Source: Methylobacterium sp. J-070
Lineage (GTDB): Bacteria; Pseudomonadota; Alphaproteobacteria; Rhizobiales; Beijerinckiaceae
Assembly: GCF_022829385.1 (NCBI RefSeq)
Contig: NZ_JAKSXX010000116.1
Location: 1 to 64,000 of the forward strand
Direction of reading: 5' to 3'
Length of the DNA: 64,000 nucleotides
Part shown: in pieces, positions 53,763 through 63,120 of the stretch
Numbering within the stretch: position 1 is the first letter of the stretch
How the letters are laid out: each line of letters opens with the position of its first letter
The notes under the pieces: generated by a model
What the model saw: the letters and a program-made list of their open reading frames with translations, nothing else
Databases searched by the model: none
What the model was told of the DNA's origin: nothing
Made by a program: the position numbers and the translations under genes

Positions 53763-54610
53763 GCACGGCGGTCATCACCCTGAACAAGGGCCGGCGGGCG
53801 CATCTCGAACGCCTGCTCGAAGGCCTCGGACGCGGCACCTCGCCCGAGGCCTGCATCGTGGTGGAGATCGGCGGCGACGCGGCGCCCCTGCCGGCCCGGG
53901 AGTTCCCGGTGGAGCGCGTGCCGTTCCCGCATTCCGGCCTCCCGCTGGCGGCGGCGCGCAATGCCGGACGCCGGGCCGCCAGAGCCGGCACGCTGATCTT
54001 CCTCGACGTCGACTGCATCCCCTCGGCGGGCCTCGTCGCCGGCCTGTCGCGGGCGGTGGCGGAGCAGGACGGGCTGATCTGCTGCGAGATCGGCTACCTG
54101 CCGGTCGGCGCGGTCACGGACGGCTGGCGCGAGGCCGACCTCGACCGGCTCGGCCACCCGCACCCGGTGCGCACCTTCCCCCCGCCCGGCACCGTGGCGC
54201 CGGCGCCGCAGGCCGGCCTGTTCTGGTCGCTCGCCTTCGCGGTCCGGGCCGCGACCTACGACCGGATCGGCGGCTTCGACGAGGCCTTCTCGGGCTACGG
54301 CGCCGAGGACACCGACCTGGCATTCCGGGCGGCCGCGGCCGGGGTGCCGATCCTGTTCCTGGGCGGCCCCCGGGCCTACCACCAGCATCATCCCGGCTAC
54401 GACCCGCCGCTCCAGCATTTTCGCGACATCGTCGCCAATGCCGCACGCTTCCATGCCCGGCACGGGCTCTGGCCGATGGACGGCTGGCTCGACGGGTTCG
54501 CGGCCCTCGGGCTGATCGCGGCGGACCGGTCGAACGGCCTCGTGATCCTGCGGGACCCGACGCCGGAGGAGATGGCGGCGGCGCGCCTGCCGGACGACCG
54601 GCCGTTCTGA
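53759..54610 (+). CDS. Glycosyltransferase family 2
   Basis: A 283-residue GT-A glycosyltransferase with a GTG start overlapping the upstream stop. The nucleotide-sugar motif is IFLDVDC (80-86, DVD). The C-terminal part has IGGFDEAFSGYGAEDTDLAF (170-189), the galactosyltransferase/GT2 pattern containing the catalytic acidic ED. Upstream deacetylase and methyltransferase suggest that it builds or extends a modified sugar on a small lipid or glycan. No membrane segment is seen. Confidence 0.88.
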   Translation: MSTAVITLNKGRRAHLERLLEGLGRGTSPEACIVVEIGGDAAPLPAREFPVERVPFPHSGLPLAAARNAGRRAARAGTLIFLDVDCIPSAGLVAGLSRAVAEQDGLICCEIGYLPVGAVTDGWREADLDRLGHPHPVRTFPPPGTVAPAPQAGLFWSLAFAVRAATYDRIGGFDEAFSGYGAEDTDLAFRAAAAGVPILFLGGPRAYHQHHPGYDPPLQHFRDIVANAARFHARHGLWPMDGWLDGFAALGLIAADRSNGLVILRDPTPEEMAAARLPDDRPF

Positions 54611-54712
54611 TCACCGGCACCCACGGCCGTCCCCGTGCGGGCAGCGATGCGGAACCCGATGCCGCGCGTCGTCGCAGGGCGTAACGTGGCGACGGGGCGC
54701 CGTCGCGGCGAC

Positions 54713-54745
54713 GGGCAGATCCTAATACGGCGCCAGGATCTGCCC
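54713..54745. terminator. Perfect inverted repeat between convergent GT2 and mcl
   Basis: GGGCAGATCCT and AGGATCTGCCC form an 11-bp perfect stem around an 11-base loop, 17 bases beyond the mcl stop and 103 beyond the GT2 stop. There is no T-run on either side. It may act as a bidirectional terminator or an mRNA-stabilising 3' end for the serine-cycle transcript. Confidence 0.55.
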
Positions 54746-54761
54746 GCGTCCCGGAAAGCCG

Positions 54762-55733
54762 TCAGCCCTTCATGGCGTCGGCCTTCTCGATCAGCGCCTC
54801 GGCCATGCGGATCGACGCGATGTCGATGAGCCGCCCGTCCAGCGAGACGGCGCCGCGGCCGGCCTTGGCGGCCTCCTTCATGGCCTCCAGGATGCGGCGC
54901 GCCTTGGTCACCTCGGCCTCGGACGGGGTGAACACCTCGTTGGCCAGCTCGATCTGCGAGGGATGGATCGCCCACTTGCCCTCGAATCCGAGCGCCGCGC
55001 AGCGCCGGGCCGCCGAGCGGTAGCCGTCCGGATCCGAGAAGTCGCCGAACGGACCGTCGATCGGGCGCAGGCCGTAGGCGCGGCAGGCGATCAGCATGCG
55101 GTTCTGGGCGAACAGCCACGGGTCCTGCCAATGGGTCTCGCGGTTGCCCGCCTCGTCCTTGTCGGTGAGCACCGAGAAGTCCGGATTCACGCCGCCGATC
55201 ACCGTCGAGCGCGCGCGGGTCGAGGCGGCGTAGTCGGCCACGCCGAACGACATCGCCTCAAGGCGCTTCGACGACTGGGCGATCGCCTCGACGTTGGCCA
55301 TGCCGAGTGCGGTCTCGATCAGCACCTCGAAGCCGATCTGCTTCTCGCGCTTCTTGGCCTGCTCGATCTGGGTGACCAGCACGTCGATGGCGTAAACGTC
55401 CGCCGGCACGCCGACCTTGGGGATCAGCACCATGTCGAGCCGCGGACATGCTTCGACGATGTCGACCACGTCCCGGTACATGTAGTGGGTGTCGAGACCG
55501 TTGATGCGGATCATCATGGTCTTGTTGCCCCAATCCAGGTCGTTCAGCGCCTGGATGATGTTGGTGCGGGCCTTCTCCTTGTCGTCGGGGGCGACGGCGT
55601 CTTCCAGATCGAGGAAGATCACGTCGGCGGCCGAGGAGGCCGACTTCTCCATGAAGGTCGGGTTGGAGCCCGGGACGGCGAGCTCGGAGCGGTGCAGGCG
55701 CGGCTTGGCCTGCTGGATCAGGGTGAAGCTCAT
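54762..55733 (-). CDS. mcl: L-malyl-CoA/beta-methylmalyl-CoA lyase
   Basis: A 323-residue CitE-like lyase that cleaves malyl-CoA to glyoxylate and acetyl-CoA, the last step of the serine cycle. Landmarks: RSELAVPGSNPTFMEKSASS, DVIFLDLEDAVAPDDKEKAR (Asp/Glu metal site), MIRINGLDTHYMYRDVV and GFEGKWAIHPSQIELANEVF. AGGAGAG lies about 10 bases upstream of the ATG. It is the last gene of the ppc side of the cluster, 189 bases after ppc. Confidence 0.96.
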   Translation of the reverse strand: MSFTLIQQAKPRLHRSELAVPGSNPTFMEKSASSAADVIFLDLEDAVAPDDKEKARTNIIQALNDLDWGNKTMMIRINGLDTHYMYRDVVDIVEACPRLDMVLIPKVGVPADVYAIDVLVTQIEQAKKREKQIGFEVLIETALGMANVEAIAQSSKRLEAMSFGVADYAASTRARSTVIGGVNPDFSVLTDKDEAGNRETHWQDPWLFAQNRMLIACRAYGLRPIDGPFGDFSDPDGYRSAARRCAALGFEGKWAIHPSQIELANEVFTPSEAEVTKARRILEAMKEAAKAGRGAVSLDGRLIDIASIRMAEALIEKADAMKG

Positions 55734-55877
55734 CTGGGGTTCTCTCTCCTGGTGACGGTTCTGATGCCGTTGCGGGGCTGGACCCGCTCGGGTGGGGAAA
55801 TGGCGTTCGTCGGGCTCGGTGACAGAGCGGAAAGACGCGTTTCAGGATGCTCCGTTCGGCTTCTGAAACCCTGCGTG

Positions 55878-55906
55878 CTCCCCCCCCCCTCTGCGTGGGA
55901 GGGAGA
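55878..55906. repeat. Short GC palindrome repeat (copy F)
   Basis: CTCCCCCCCCCCTCTGCGTG then GGAGGGAG is one arm of the composite repeat family, between ppc and mcl. A TTTCAGGATGCTCCG stretch 45 bases to the left also resembles part of the long copies. Confidence 0.55.
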
Positions 55907-55922
55907 GCCGCGCGCGTGATCC

Positions 55923-58673
55923 TCACCCCGTCGCCCCGAACCCGACGGCGATGCAGTTGATCGACAGGAGCAGGGCCGACTTCACCGCCTCGCGCCGGTC
56001 CTCGTCGGTCTCGGCGCGGTAGCGGGCGAGCAGTTCCACCTGCTCGCGGCCGACCTGGTTGATGGTCGGCAGCCGCCCCTTGAGCCGGTCGCGGAACAGC
56101 GGGAAGCGCTCGGCCAGCTCGGTGCCGCCGCTCACCCGCAGCACCATCTCGCGGGTCAGCGCGTACTCGGCCTCGATCATCGAGAAGATCCGGTCGCGGA
56201 TCCCGGCATCCAGGACGAGGCCGGCATAGGCCCGGGCGATGTCGAGATCGACCATCATCAGCGTCTTCTCGACCTCGTCGAGAACGAGCCGGAACACCCG
56301 GGACTCCTGGAACAGGCGCTTGAGGATCGCCTCGCCCTCCCGGCCGCGCACGTCGAGGAAGCTCGCGAGTCCCGAGCCGACCCCGTACCAGCCGGTGATC
56401 ACGTGGCGGTTCTGCGACCAGGCGAACACCCAGGGGATCGCCCGCAGGTCCGAGAGCGAGCGGGCGCCGAATCGGCGTGCCGGGCGGGAGCCGATGTTGA
56501 GGAGCGCGATCTCGTCCAGCGGGCTCGCCGACTGGAAATAATCGACGAGGCCGTCGGTCTGCAGCAGCTGGACGTAGGCCGCCCGCGAGGCGCCGGCCAG
56601 CGCCTCAAGCGCGTCGTCGTGGCCGGGGCCCGCGCGATCGCCCTCCCGGGCCAGCGCGTGCTCGAACACAGAGGCCGCCAGCAATTCCATCTGGTAGGCG
56701 GCGGTGCCGCGGTTGGCGTATTTGAACGAGACCACCTCGCCCTGCTCGGTGGTGCGGAACCGGCCGCGAATCGAGCCCGGGGGCTGGGCCATGATGCCCC
56801 GGTGGGTCGGCACGCCGCCCCGGCTCACCGAGCCGCCGCGCCCGTGGAAGAACGCGATGCCGACCCCGAGTTCCTCGCCGAGGCGGGTCAGCTTGCTCTG
56901 CGCCTTGTACAGCTCCCAGTTGGCGGCGACGAAGCCGCCATCCTTGTTGGAGTCGGAATAGCCGATCATCACCTCCTGCACCCCGCCCTGCCAGCGGGTC
57001 GAGCGGCGCACCACCGGCACGGCGAGCAGCGCCCGCATGATCGCCGGGGCGGCGCGCAGGTCGTCGATGGTCTCGAACAGGGGCACGATCGGCAGCGGGC
57101 AGATCTCGGTCCCGGCCCCGTCGAGGAACACCCCCGCCTCCTTGGCGAGGAGGTAGGCGCCGAGCACGTCCTCCACCGAGCGGGTCATCGACAGCACGAA
57201 GGCGCCGAACGCCTCCCGGTCGAGGGCCTCGCGCATCTCGGCGACGAGGGCGAAGGTGGCGAGCGTCTCCCGGGCGGCGTCGGGCAGGTCCTCGAAGGAC
57301 CGCTCCGGATCCCGCGGCCGGGCGAGTTCGGCGTCGAGCCACTGGCGCCACGCGGCAGAGCCGAGGGCCGGCGGCTCGCCGTCGCCGTTGCGCTGGCGCC
57401 AGAGCGCCTGGAGGGTGTCGGTGGTCCGGGTGGTGTTCTCGCGCAGGTCCAGCCGGACCGTCGAGAACCGGAAGATCTCCACCATCCTTCGGACGGGGCG
57501 GACGAGGTCCCGGGCGAGGGCGCCGCATTTCGCGTCCGCGAGGCCGCGTTCCAGGACGCGCAGGTCCTCGATCAGCCCGTCGGCGCTGGCGTAGTCGGGA
57601 CCCGAGGGATGCTCGCCCTCGTTGCGGGCGATCGTCGCCTCGATCTTGCGCAGCACGCAGCTGAGATACTGGCGATAGGGCTCGCCGGGATTGCGCCGGG
57701 CGATGGCCCGGGCCTGCCCGCTCTCGGCGAGCTGCCGGTCGAGTTCCGCCCGGAATCCCTCTGGCAGCGGCAGGGTGCGCTCGGTGAGCGAGAGGGTGCG
57801 GCCGAGTTCGCGCACCCCGTCCTGATAGCGGCTGAGCGAGGCCAGCGCGTTGCGATGCAGGGTCTGCCGGGTGACGGCGGCGGTGACGTAGGGATTGCCG
57901 TCGCGATCGCCGCCGATCCAGGAGCCGAACTGGAAGAACGGCGGCACCGTGAAGTCCGTGCCGGGATAGGCCTCCGCCAGGGATTCCTCCAGGGTATCCA
58001 TGGTCTCGGGCAGCATCTCGAACAGGGTCTCGTCGAAGAAGTGCAGCCCCCAGGCGACCTCCCGCTCGACGGTGGCCTTCTCCAGGTGCAGCTCGCCGGT
58101 CATCCAGACCAGCTCGATCTGGTCGCGCAGCTCGTTCATGAGCCCGTTGCGCTCGCGGTCGGTCCAGCGCGGCATCTCCAGCTCGCGGAGCACGAGGTAG
58201 ATCCGCCGGAACTTCTCCAGGACGGTGACGCGCTTGCCCTCGGTCGGGTGGGCGGTGAGCGTCGGGCGGATGCGCAGGTCGCTGAGCAGCGCCTGGATCT
58301 TCTCCGGCGGCACCCCCTGCTGGCGGGCATCGGAAAAGACCTTGGCGAAGGAGCCGCCGAGGGCGGCGCGCCCCTCGGTCCGCTCCACGTGGCGGCGGCG
58401 GCGCATCGCGGCGTTCTGCTCGGCGATGGAGATCAGCTGGAACCAGATGCCCTGCACCTGGAGGGCGCGCGCCAGCATCTGCGGCGAGAAGCGCGAGATG
58501 TCGGCGGTCCCGTGCAGCACCGCCTCCAGGTCGGGATCGTGCCGGCGGGCGACGTCGAGCAGCGCCTGGAACAGGATGTCCAGAGCCTGCTCCGACGACG
58601 TGCCGGTGATCACCGGCGGCGCGAAGGCCGTGGCGTCGACGAGGCCGGGGGTTGCGTGAAGGGTACGGGTCAT
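55923..58673 (-). CDS. ppc: Phosphoenolpyruvate carboxylase
   Basis: A 916-residue enzyme that carboxylates PEP to oxaloacetate; in the serine cycle it fixes CO2. The catalytic histidine is H142 in LTAHPTEGKR, the second conserved region is FHGRGGSVSRGGVPTH (about 598-613), and EVMIGYSDSNKDGGF is intact. The C-terminus ends GFGATG rather than the usual NTG, a branch feature. The start at 58673 has GAGGTGG upstream; the longer frame to 58826 lies in repeat DNA. Confidence 0.97.
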   Translation of the reverse strand: MTRTLHATPGLVDATAFAPPVITGTSSEQALDILFQALLDVARRHDPDLEAVLHGTADISRFSPQMLARALQVQGIWFQLISIAEQNAAMRRRRHVERTEGRAALGGSFAKVFSDARQQGVPPEKIQALLSDLRIRPTLTAHPTEGKRVTVLEKFRRIYLVLRELEMPRWTDRERNGLMNELRDQIELVWMTGELHLEKATVEREVAWGLHFFDETLFEMLPETMDTLEESLAEAYPGTDFTVPPFFQFGSWIGGDRDGNPYVTAAVTRQTLHRNALASLSRYQDGVRELGRTLSLTERTLPLPEGFRAELDRQLAESGQARAIARRNPGEPYRQYLSCVLRKIEATIARNEGEHPSGPDYASADGLIEDLRVLERGLADAKCGALARDLVRPVRRMVEIFRFSTVRLDLRENTTRTTDTLQALWRQRNGDGEPPALGSAAWRQWLDAELARPRDPERSFEDLPDAARETLATFALVAEMREALDREAFGAFVLSMTRSVEDVLGAYLLAKEAGVFLDGAGTEICPLPIVPLFETIDDLRAAPAIMRALLAVPVVRRSTRWQGGVQEVMIGYSDSNKDGGFVAANWELYKAQSKLTRLGEELGVGIAFFHGRGGSVSRGGVPTHRGIMAQPPGSIRGRFRTTEQGEVVSFKYANRGTAAYQMELLAASVFEHALAREGDRAGPGHDDALEALAGASRAAYVQLLQTDGLVDYFQSASPLDEIALLNIGSRPARRFGARSLSDLRAIPWVFAWSQNRHVITGWYGVGSGLASFLDVRGREGEAILKRLFQESRVFRLVLDEVEKTLMMVDLDIARAYAGLVLDAGIRDRIFSMIEAEYALTREMVLRVSGGTELAERFPLFRDRLKGRLPTINQVGREQVELLARYRAETDEDRREAVKSALLLSINCIAVGFGATG

Positions 58674-58721
58674 GGGGCCACCTCGTGGCGCATGGTTTTT
58701 GAGGACGATCAGCGCGAAGCG

Positions 58722-58898
58722 CCCCCTCCCCCCTCTGCGGGGGAGGGTGGCTCCTGCGTCAGCAGGGGTCGGGAGAGGGAAGCGCCGGTGCAGAACGAGG
58801 CTGTGTCCGTCATGCAGGGCGCGCATTTTCCGGAAGCCGGGTTCCCCACTCCCGACCCCCTTCGGGGGCCACCCTCCCCCACAGAGGGGGAGGGAGAG
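58722..58898. repeat. Long composite repeat (copy D)
   Basis: The left arm CCCCTCCCCCCTCTGCGGGG with its G-tract is followed by TCCTGCGTCAGCAGGGGTCG and GGGAGAGGGAAGC. The mirrored right half runs from GGTTCCCCACTCCCGACCCC to ACAGAGGGGGAGGGAGAGC. The core has CGGAAGCCGGG, shared with copy E. It separates mtkB from ppc and could form a large hairpin. Confidence 0.75.
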
Positions 58899-58915
58899 CG
58901 GCGCGCCGAGTACTG

Positions 58916-59806
58916 TTACGCCGCCCGCGCCAGCACGTCGGCCACAGTCTGCCCGAAGCTGCCCGGATCCGGCGCCACGGTCAGCCCATACGACCGCATG
59001 ATCTCGGCCTTCTCGGCGGCGCTGTCGCCGGCCGCCGAGATGATCGCGCCGGCATGGCCCATGCGCCGGCCCTTGGGCGCCGTGAGCCCGGCCACGAAGC
59101 CGATCACCGGCTTCGACATGTTCTCGCGGATCCAGGCCGAGGCCTCGGCCTCCTGCGGGCCGCCGATCTCGCCGATCATCAGCACGGCGTCGGTGTCCGG
59201 GTCCGTCTCGAACAGGGCGAGATGGTCGAGGAAGGAGGAGCCGTTGATCGGGTCGCCGCCGATGCCCACCGAGGTCGAGATCCCGAGCCCCAGTTCCTTG
59301 AGCTGTGCGGCAGCCTCGTAGCCAAGGGTGCCCGAGCGGGAGATCACTCCGACATTGCCCGGGAGGTAGATGTGGCCGGGCATGATCCCGAGCATCGCCT
59401 TGCCGGGGGAGATGATGCCGGCGCAGTTCGGGCCGACCACCATGGTCCGCCGGTCCCGCGGGTAGCGCATCAGGTAGCGCTTCACCCGCATCATGTCCTG
59501 GGCCGGGATGCCGTCGGTGATCGAGCAGACCAGGCGCAGGCCGGCATCGGCCGCCTCCATGATGGCGTCCGCCGCGAAGGGCGGCGCCACGAAGGTGATC
59601 GACGTGGTGGCGCCGGTCGCCGCCACCGCCTCCTTGACGGTGTTGAACACCGGCAGGCCGAGATGGCTGCGCCCGCCCTTGCCCGGGGTGACGCCGCCCA
59701 CGACGTTCGTGCCGTAATCCAGCATCTCCTTGGCGTGGAAGGTGCCCTTGTCGCCCGTGATGCCCTGGACGATGATCGGGGTGGTCTCGTCGATGAGGAT
59801 GCTCAT
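58916..59806 (-). CDS. mtkB: Malate-CoA ligase (malate thiokinase) alpha subunit
   Basis: A 296-residue SucD-like subunit forming malyl-CoA from malate, CoA and ATP. The CoA-binding Rossmann domain starts IIVQGITGDKGTFHAKEMLD; the phosphorylated histidine is H251 in GHAGAIISAAG. Identification as malate rather than succinate ligase rests on the gene context between mtkA and ppc, since the two are close homologues. It begins 15 bases after the mtkA stop. Confidence 0.93.
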   Translation of the reverse strand: MSILIDETTPIIVQGITGDKGTFHAKEMLDYGTNVVGGVTPGKGGRSHLGLPVFNTVKEAVAATGATTSITFVAPPFAADAIMEAADAGLRLVCSITDGIPAQDMMRVKRYLMRYPRDRRTMVVGPNCAGIISPGKAMLGIMPGHIYLPGNVGVISRSGTLGYEAAAQLKELGLGISTSVGIGGDPINGSSFLDHLALFETDPDTDAVLMIGEIGGPQEAEASAWIRENMSKPVIGFVAGLTAPKGRRMGHAGAIISAAGDSAAEKAEIMRSYGLTVAPDPGSFGQTVADVLARAA

Positions 59807-59821
59807 GGCGCGGTCTCCCCC

Positions 59822-61000
<1,179 letters not shown>

Positions 61001-61047
61001 TCGGCGCCTCCTCCGCGGTTCGTTGCCGCCGTTGACGCCTTTCAGTT

Positions 61048-61076
61048 TAGTTGAGTCGAAAGAATACGCCCGTCAA
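61048..61076 (-). promoter_or_regulatory. Candidate sigma-70 promoter upstream of mtkA
   Basis: On the minus strand TTGACG (61071-61076) and CAACTA (61048-61053) are 17 bases apart. The -35 box is near consensus; the -10 box is weak. It lies between the fchA-side terminator and the mtkA start, where a promoter is expected. Confidence 0.35.
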
Positions 61077-61154
61077 ATTTTTTGAGACGCGGGTTCAGGG
61101 GGGCTTTTTCGCAGGCGCAGCACGGATCGTATTCGTTTGCGCATCGCAACATAC

Positions 61155-61194
61155 AGAAAAACAACGAGGCCGGGGCATGATGAACCCGGCCTCG
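61155..61194 (-). terminator. Rho-independent terminator between fchA and mtkA
   Basis: Read on the minus strand, CGAGGCCGGG and CCCGGCCTCG form a perfect 10-bp stem around a 10-base loop, followed by TTGTTTTTCT. It is 130 bases beyond the fchA stop and would end the hprA-mtdA-fchA transcript. Confidence 0.8.
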
Positions 61195-61272
61195 ACTGTC
61201 GATCTGGAATTTTGGCACTGCGCTCGGATGCGCTGACAAGTTTAGCGCCACGCCGACGGCGACGCGCGCCCA

Positions 61273-61297
61273 CCCTCCCCCCCTCTGCGGGGGAGGG
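61273..61297. repeat. Short GC palindrome repeat (copy G)
   Basis: CCCTCCCCCCCTCTGCGGGG plus GAGGG is a single arm of the repeat family, 27 bases beyond the fchA stop. It may act as a first 3' hairpin for fchA before the terminator at 61155-61194. Confidence 0.65.
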
Positions 61298-61323
61298 AGA
61301 GCGGCGCGGGCTTCAATGCGCCG

Positions 61324-61968
61324 TCAGTTCACCTTGGCCTTCACGACCCCGTAGATCTTCTCGGTGAGCGCCCCGGCCTCCGAGAGCAGCTCCTCGAGTT
61401 CCGTCAGCCGCTCGTCGGCGAAGTCGCGATCCTCGAGGCCCTTGGCGTTGACGTAGACGTTGAGCGCCGCGCTGCGGAGGCCCGCATAGGCCGAGAGCAC
61501 CGCCACGCCGGCATCCGACACGACGTTGAGATTGCCCTTGTCGGCGGTGATCGCCGCGAGGTCGATCACCGCCCGACAGGCCCGGCAGCAGGCGAGCGGG
61601 ACGTCGCAGGCCGTCTTGAGCGCCGCCTGGATCTTCTCGCTCCGCGCCGCCTTCTCGTCGTCGGTGACCTTGGGCAGGCCGTAGGCGCCCATCACGGCGT
61701 CGAAGGCTTGGACGTCCTCGCCGATCATGCCGGTGAGGACGACCCGCAGGCCCTCCGACTTGGCCAGCACGTCCTTCAGCTCGGCCTCGACCTCGACGTA
61801 CTTCTTCTTGCCGATGGTGAGGTTGCAGACCATCGACACCAGGGCCGCGCCCATGGCGCCGGAGATCGCCGCAGCGCCGCCGCCCCCGGGGGTCGGGGCG
61901 GCGCTCGCCAGCTCCGTCAGGAAGGTCTGGATGGTCGCGGTTTCCGGCGCCTGCTGCGTGTCCGACAT
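61324..61968 (-). CDS. fchA: Methenyltetrahydrofolate cyclohydrolase
   Basis: A 214-residue FchA, interconverting 5,10-methenyl-H4F and 10-formyl-H4F. Landmarks: LASAAPTPGGGGAAAISGAM (FTCD-C fold), ALVSMVCNLTIGKKKYVEVE, and GNLNVVSDAGVAVLSAYAGL. It begins 15 bases after mtdA, and a GGGAGAGG purine stretch precedes the ATG. With MtdA it links methylene-H4F and formyl-H4F in methylotrophic C1 transfer. Confidence 0.96.
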   Translation of the reverse strand: MSDTQQAPETATIQTFLTELASAAPTPGGGGAAAISGAMGAALVSMVCNLTIGKKKYVEVEAELKDVLAKSEGLRVVLTGMIGEDVQAFDAVMGAYGLPKVTDDEKAARSEKIQAALKTACDVPLACCRACRAVIDLAAITADKGNLNVVSDAGVAVLSAYAGLRSAALNVYVNAKGLEDRDFADERLTELEELLSEAGALTEKIYGVVKAKVN

Positions 61969-61983
61969 GGGCCTCTCCCCTGC

Positions 61984-62847
61984 TCAGGCCATTGTCTTCG
62001 CGAGCGCGTAGATCTCCTCGGCATCGAGCACCTGCTCGGTGCTCTCGAAGAGCTGGCCCACGCAGGCCCGGTGCAGCTTCAGCTTCAGCCCGCCGATGCC
62101 GAGCGCGCCGAAGGCCTTCTTGCCGTGGCGGTCCTTGGCCTTGTCCATCACGTCGATGCCGCCGATCCCGGTCGGGGGCTGGGCGTTGTAGTCGGCGACG
62201 AACTCGATGGCCGGGTCCTGGGCCCAGGCCGCCTCGGGCAGCAGCTCGACGCCGATGGCGCCGGCGGTGAACACGAGGTTCGTGCCCTTCACCAGGGCGA
62301 TGCGCGAGGCCTCGTCGGGGGTCGCGGCGGCCTTCACGTTGACCTTGAAGCGCTGGTTGATCTGGTCCGCGGCGGCCTGCGTCTTGTCGAGGGCCCGGCC
62401 CGCGATCGTCACCTCGGCGCCCTCGCCCGCGAGGAGCGCGGCCGAGCGCATGCCCACCGGACCGGTGCCCGCCAGCACCACGGCCTTCTTGCCCTGGAGC
62501 GAGCCCGCGGCCTTGGCCACCAGCGCGACGCCGGCGGCCGCCGTGGTGTTGGAGCCGTTGGAGTCGAGCATGACCGAGACCCGGAACGGGCCGAAGAACC
62601 GCTTCTTGACCGCGGTGAACAGCGCCTCGCCCGCCGCCATGCTGCCGCCGCCGACGAAGATCGCCGTCGACTTCTTCTCGGAGCCGCCGCGGGTGTAGAT
62701 CGTGCCGTCGACCAGCGCGCCGACGTTGTCGGGGGTCACGCCGCCGTAGCCAGCGATGTGGTCGGCGCCGCCGTCGTAACCGACCACCGTGTCGAACACG
62801 TTCGGCACCGCATCGGTGTCGAACAGGAACAGCAGTTTCTTTGTCAT
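61984..62847 (-). CDS. mtdA: NADP-dependent methylene-H4F / methylene-H4MPT dehydrogenase
   Basis: A 287-residue MtdA. The N-terminal substrate domain has FLFDTDAVPNVFDTVVGYDG and GGVTPDNVGALVDGTIYTRG; the NADP-binding Rossmann motif is VVLAGTGPVGMRSAALLAGE. This enzyme, typical of Methylobacterium, reduces methenyl-H4F to methylene-H4F, feeding the serine cycle. A GGAAAGG ribosome site precedes the start. Confidence 0.97.
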   Translation of the reverse strand: MTKKLLFLFDTDAVPNVFDTVVGYDGGADHIAGYGGVTPDNVGALVDGTIYTRGGSEKKSTAIFVGGGSMAAGEALFTAVKKRFFGPFRVSVMLDSNGSNTTAAAGVALVAKAAGSLQGKKAVVLAGTGPVGMRSAALLAGEGAEVTIAGRALDKTQAAADQINQRFKVNVKAAATPDEASRIALVKGTNLVFTAGAIGVELLPEAAWAQDPAIEFVADYNAQPPTGIGGIDVMDKAKDRHGKKAFGALGIGGLKLKLHRACVGQLFESTEQVLDAEEIYALAKTMA

Positions 62848-62935
62848 TTGTTATCGGACCTTTCCGTCGCGCCGGTGGGGCGCCGTCATGGTGTCTTTCC
62901 GATCGTGATCGGAGTCAGGGGCGGGATCTGCGCGT

Positions 62936-63108
62936 CTCCCTCCCCCCTTTGCGGGGGAGGGAGGCCCCCGAAGGGGGTCGGGCGAGGGGTGCGACGGAGC
63001 ATAACGGGGCTGAGCCCTTCATGAAGGCCGTGCTACATCCTGAAGCCGGGCTCCCCTCTCCCGACCCTCGCTGACGCGAAGCCACCCTCCCCCGCAGAGG
63101 GGGGAGGG
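62936..63108. repeat. Long composite repeat (copy E)
   Basis: The left arm CTCCCTCCCCCCTTTGCGGG with its G-tract is followed by a CCCCCGAAGGGGG hairpin. The centre has GCCCTTCATGAAGGCCGTGC and TCCTGAAGCCGGGCTCCCCT. The right arm is CCCTCCCCCGCAGAGGGGGG. It fills most of the gap between hprA and mtdA and may give the intergenic mRNA a large hairpin. Confidence 0.75.
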
Positions 63109-63120
63109 AAAAATAGCGCC

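Noticed and set aside
51946..54610. True nodulation gene cluster (nodBSC)
   Set aside because: The enzymes are only family-level relatives; no NodA, NodD, NodIJ or nod box was recognised, and the GT2 lacks the membrane segments of NodC.
56403..59321. Very long plus-strand frame (972 codons) antisense to ppc and mtkB
   Set aside because: Its composition is Arg/Gly/Ala/His with no domain, and the opposite strand carries unmistakable ppc and mtkB. High GC produces such shadow frames.
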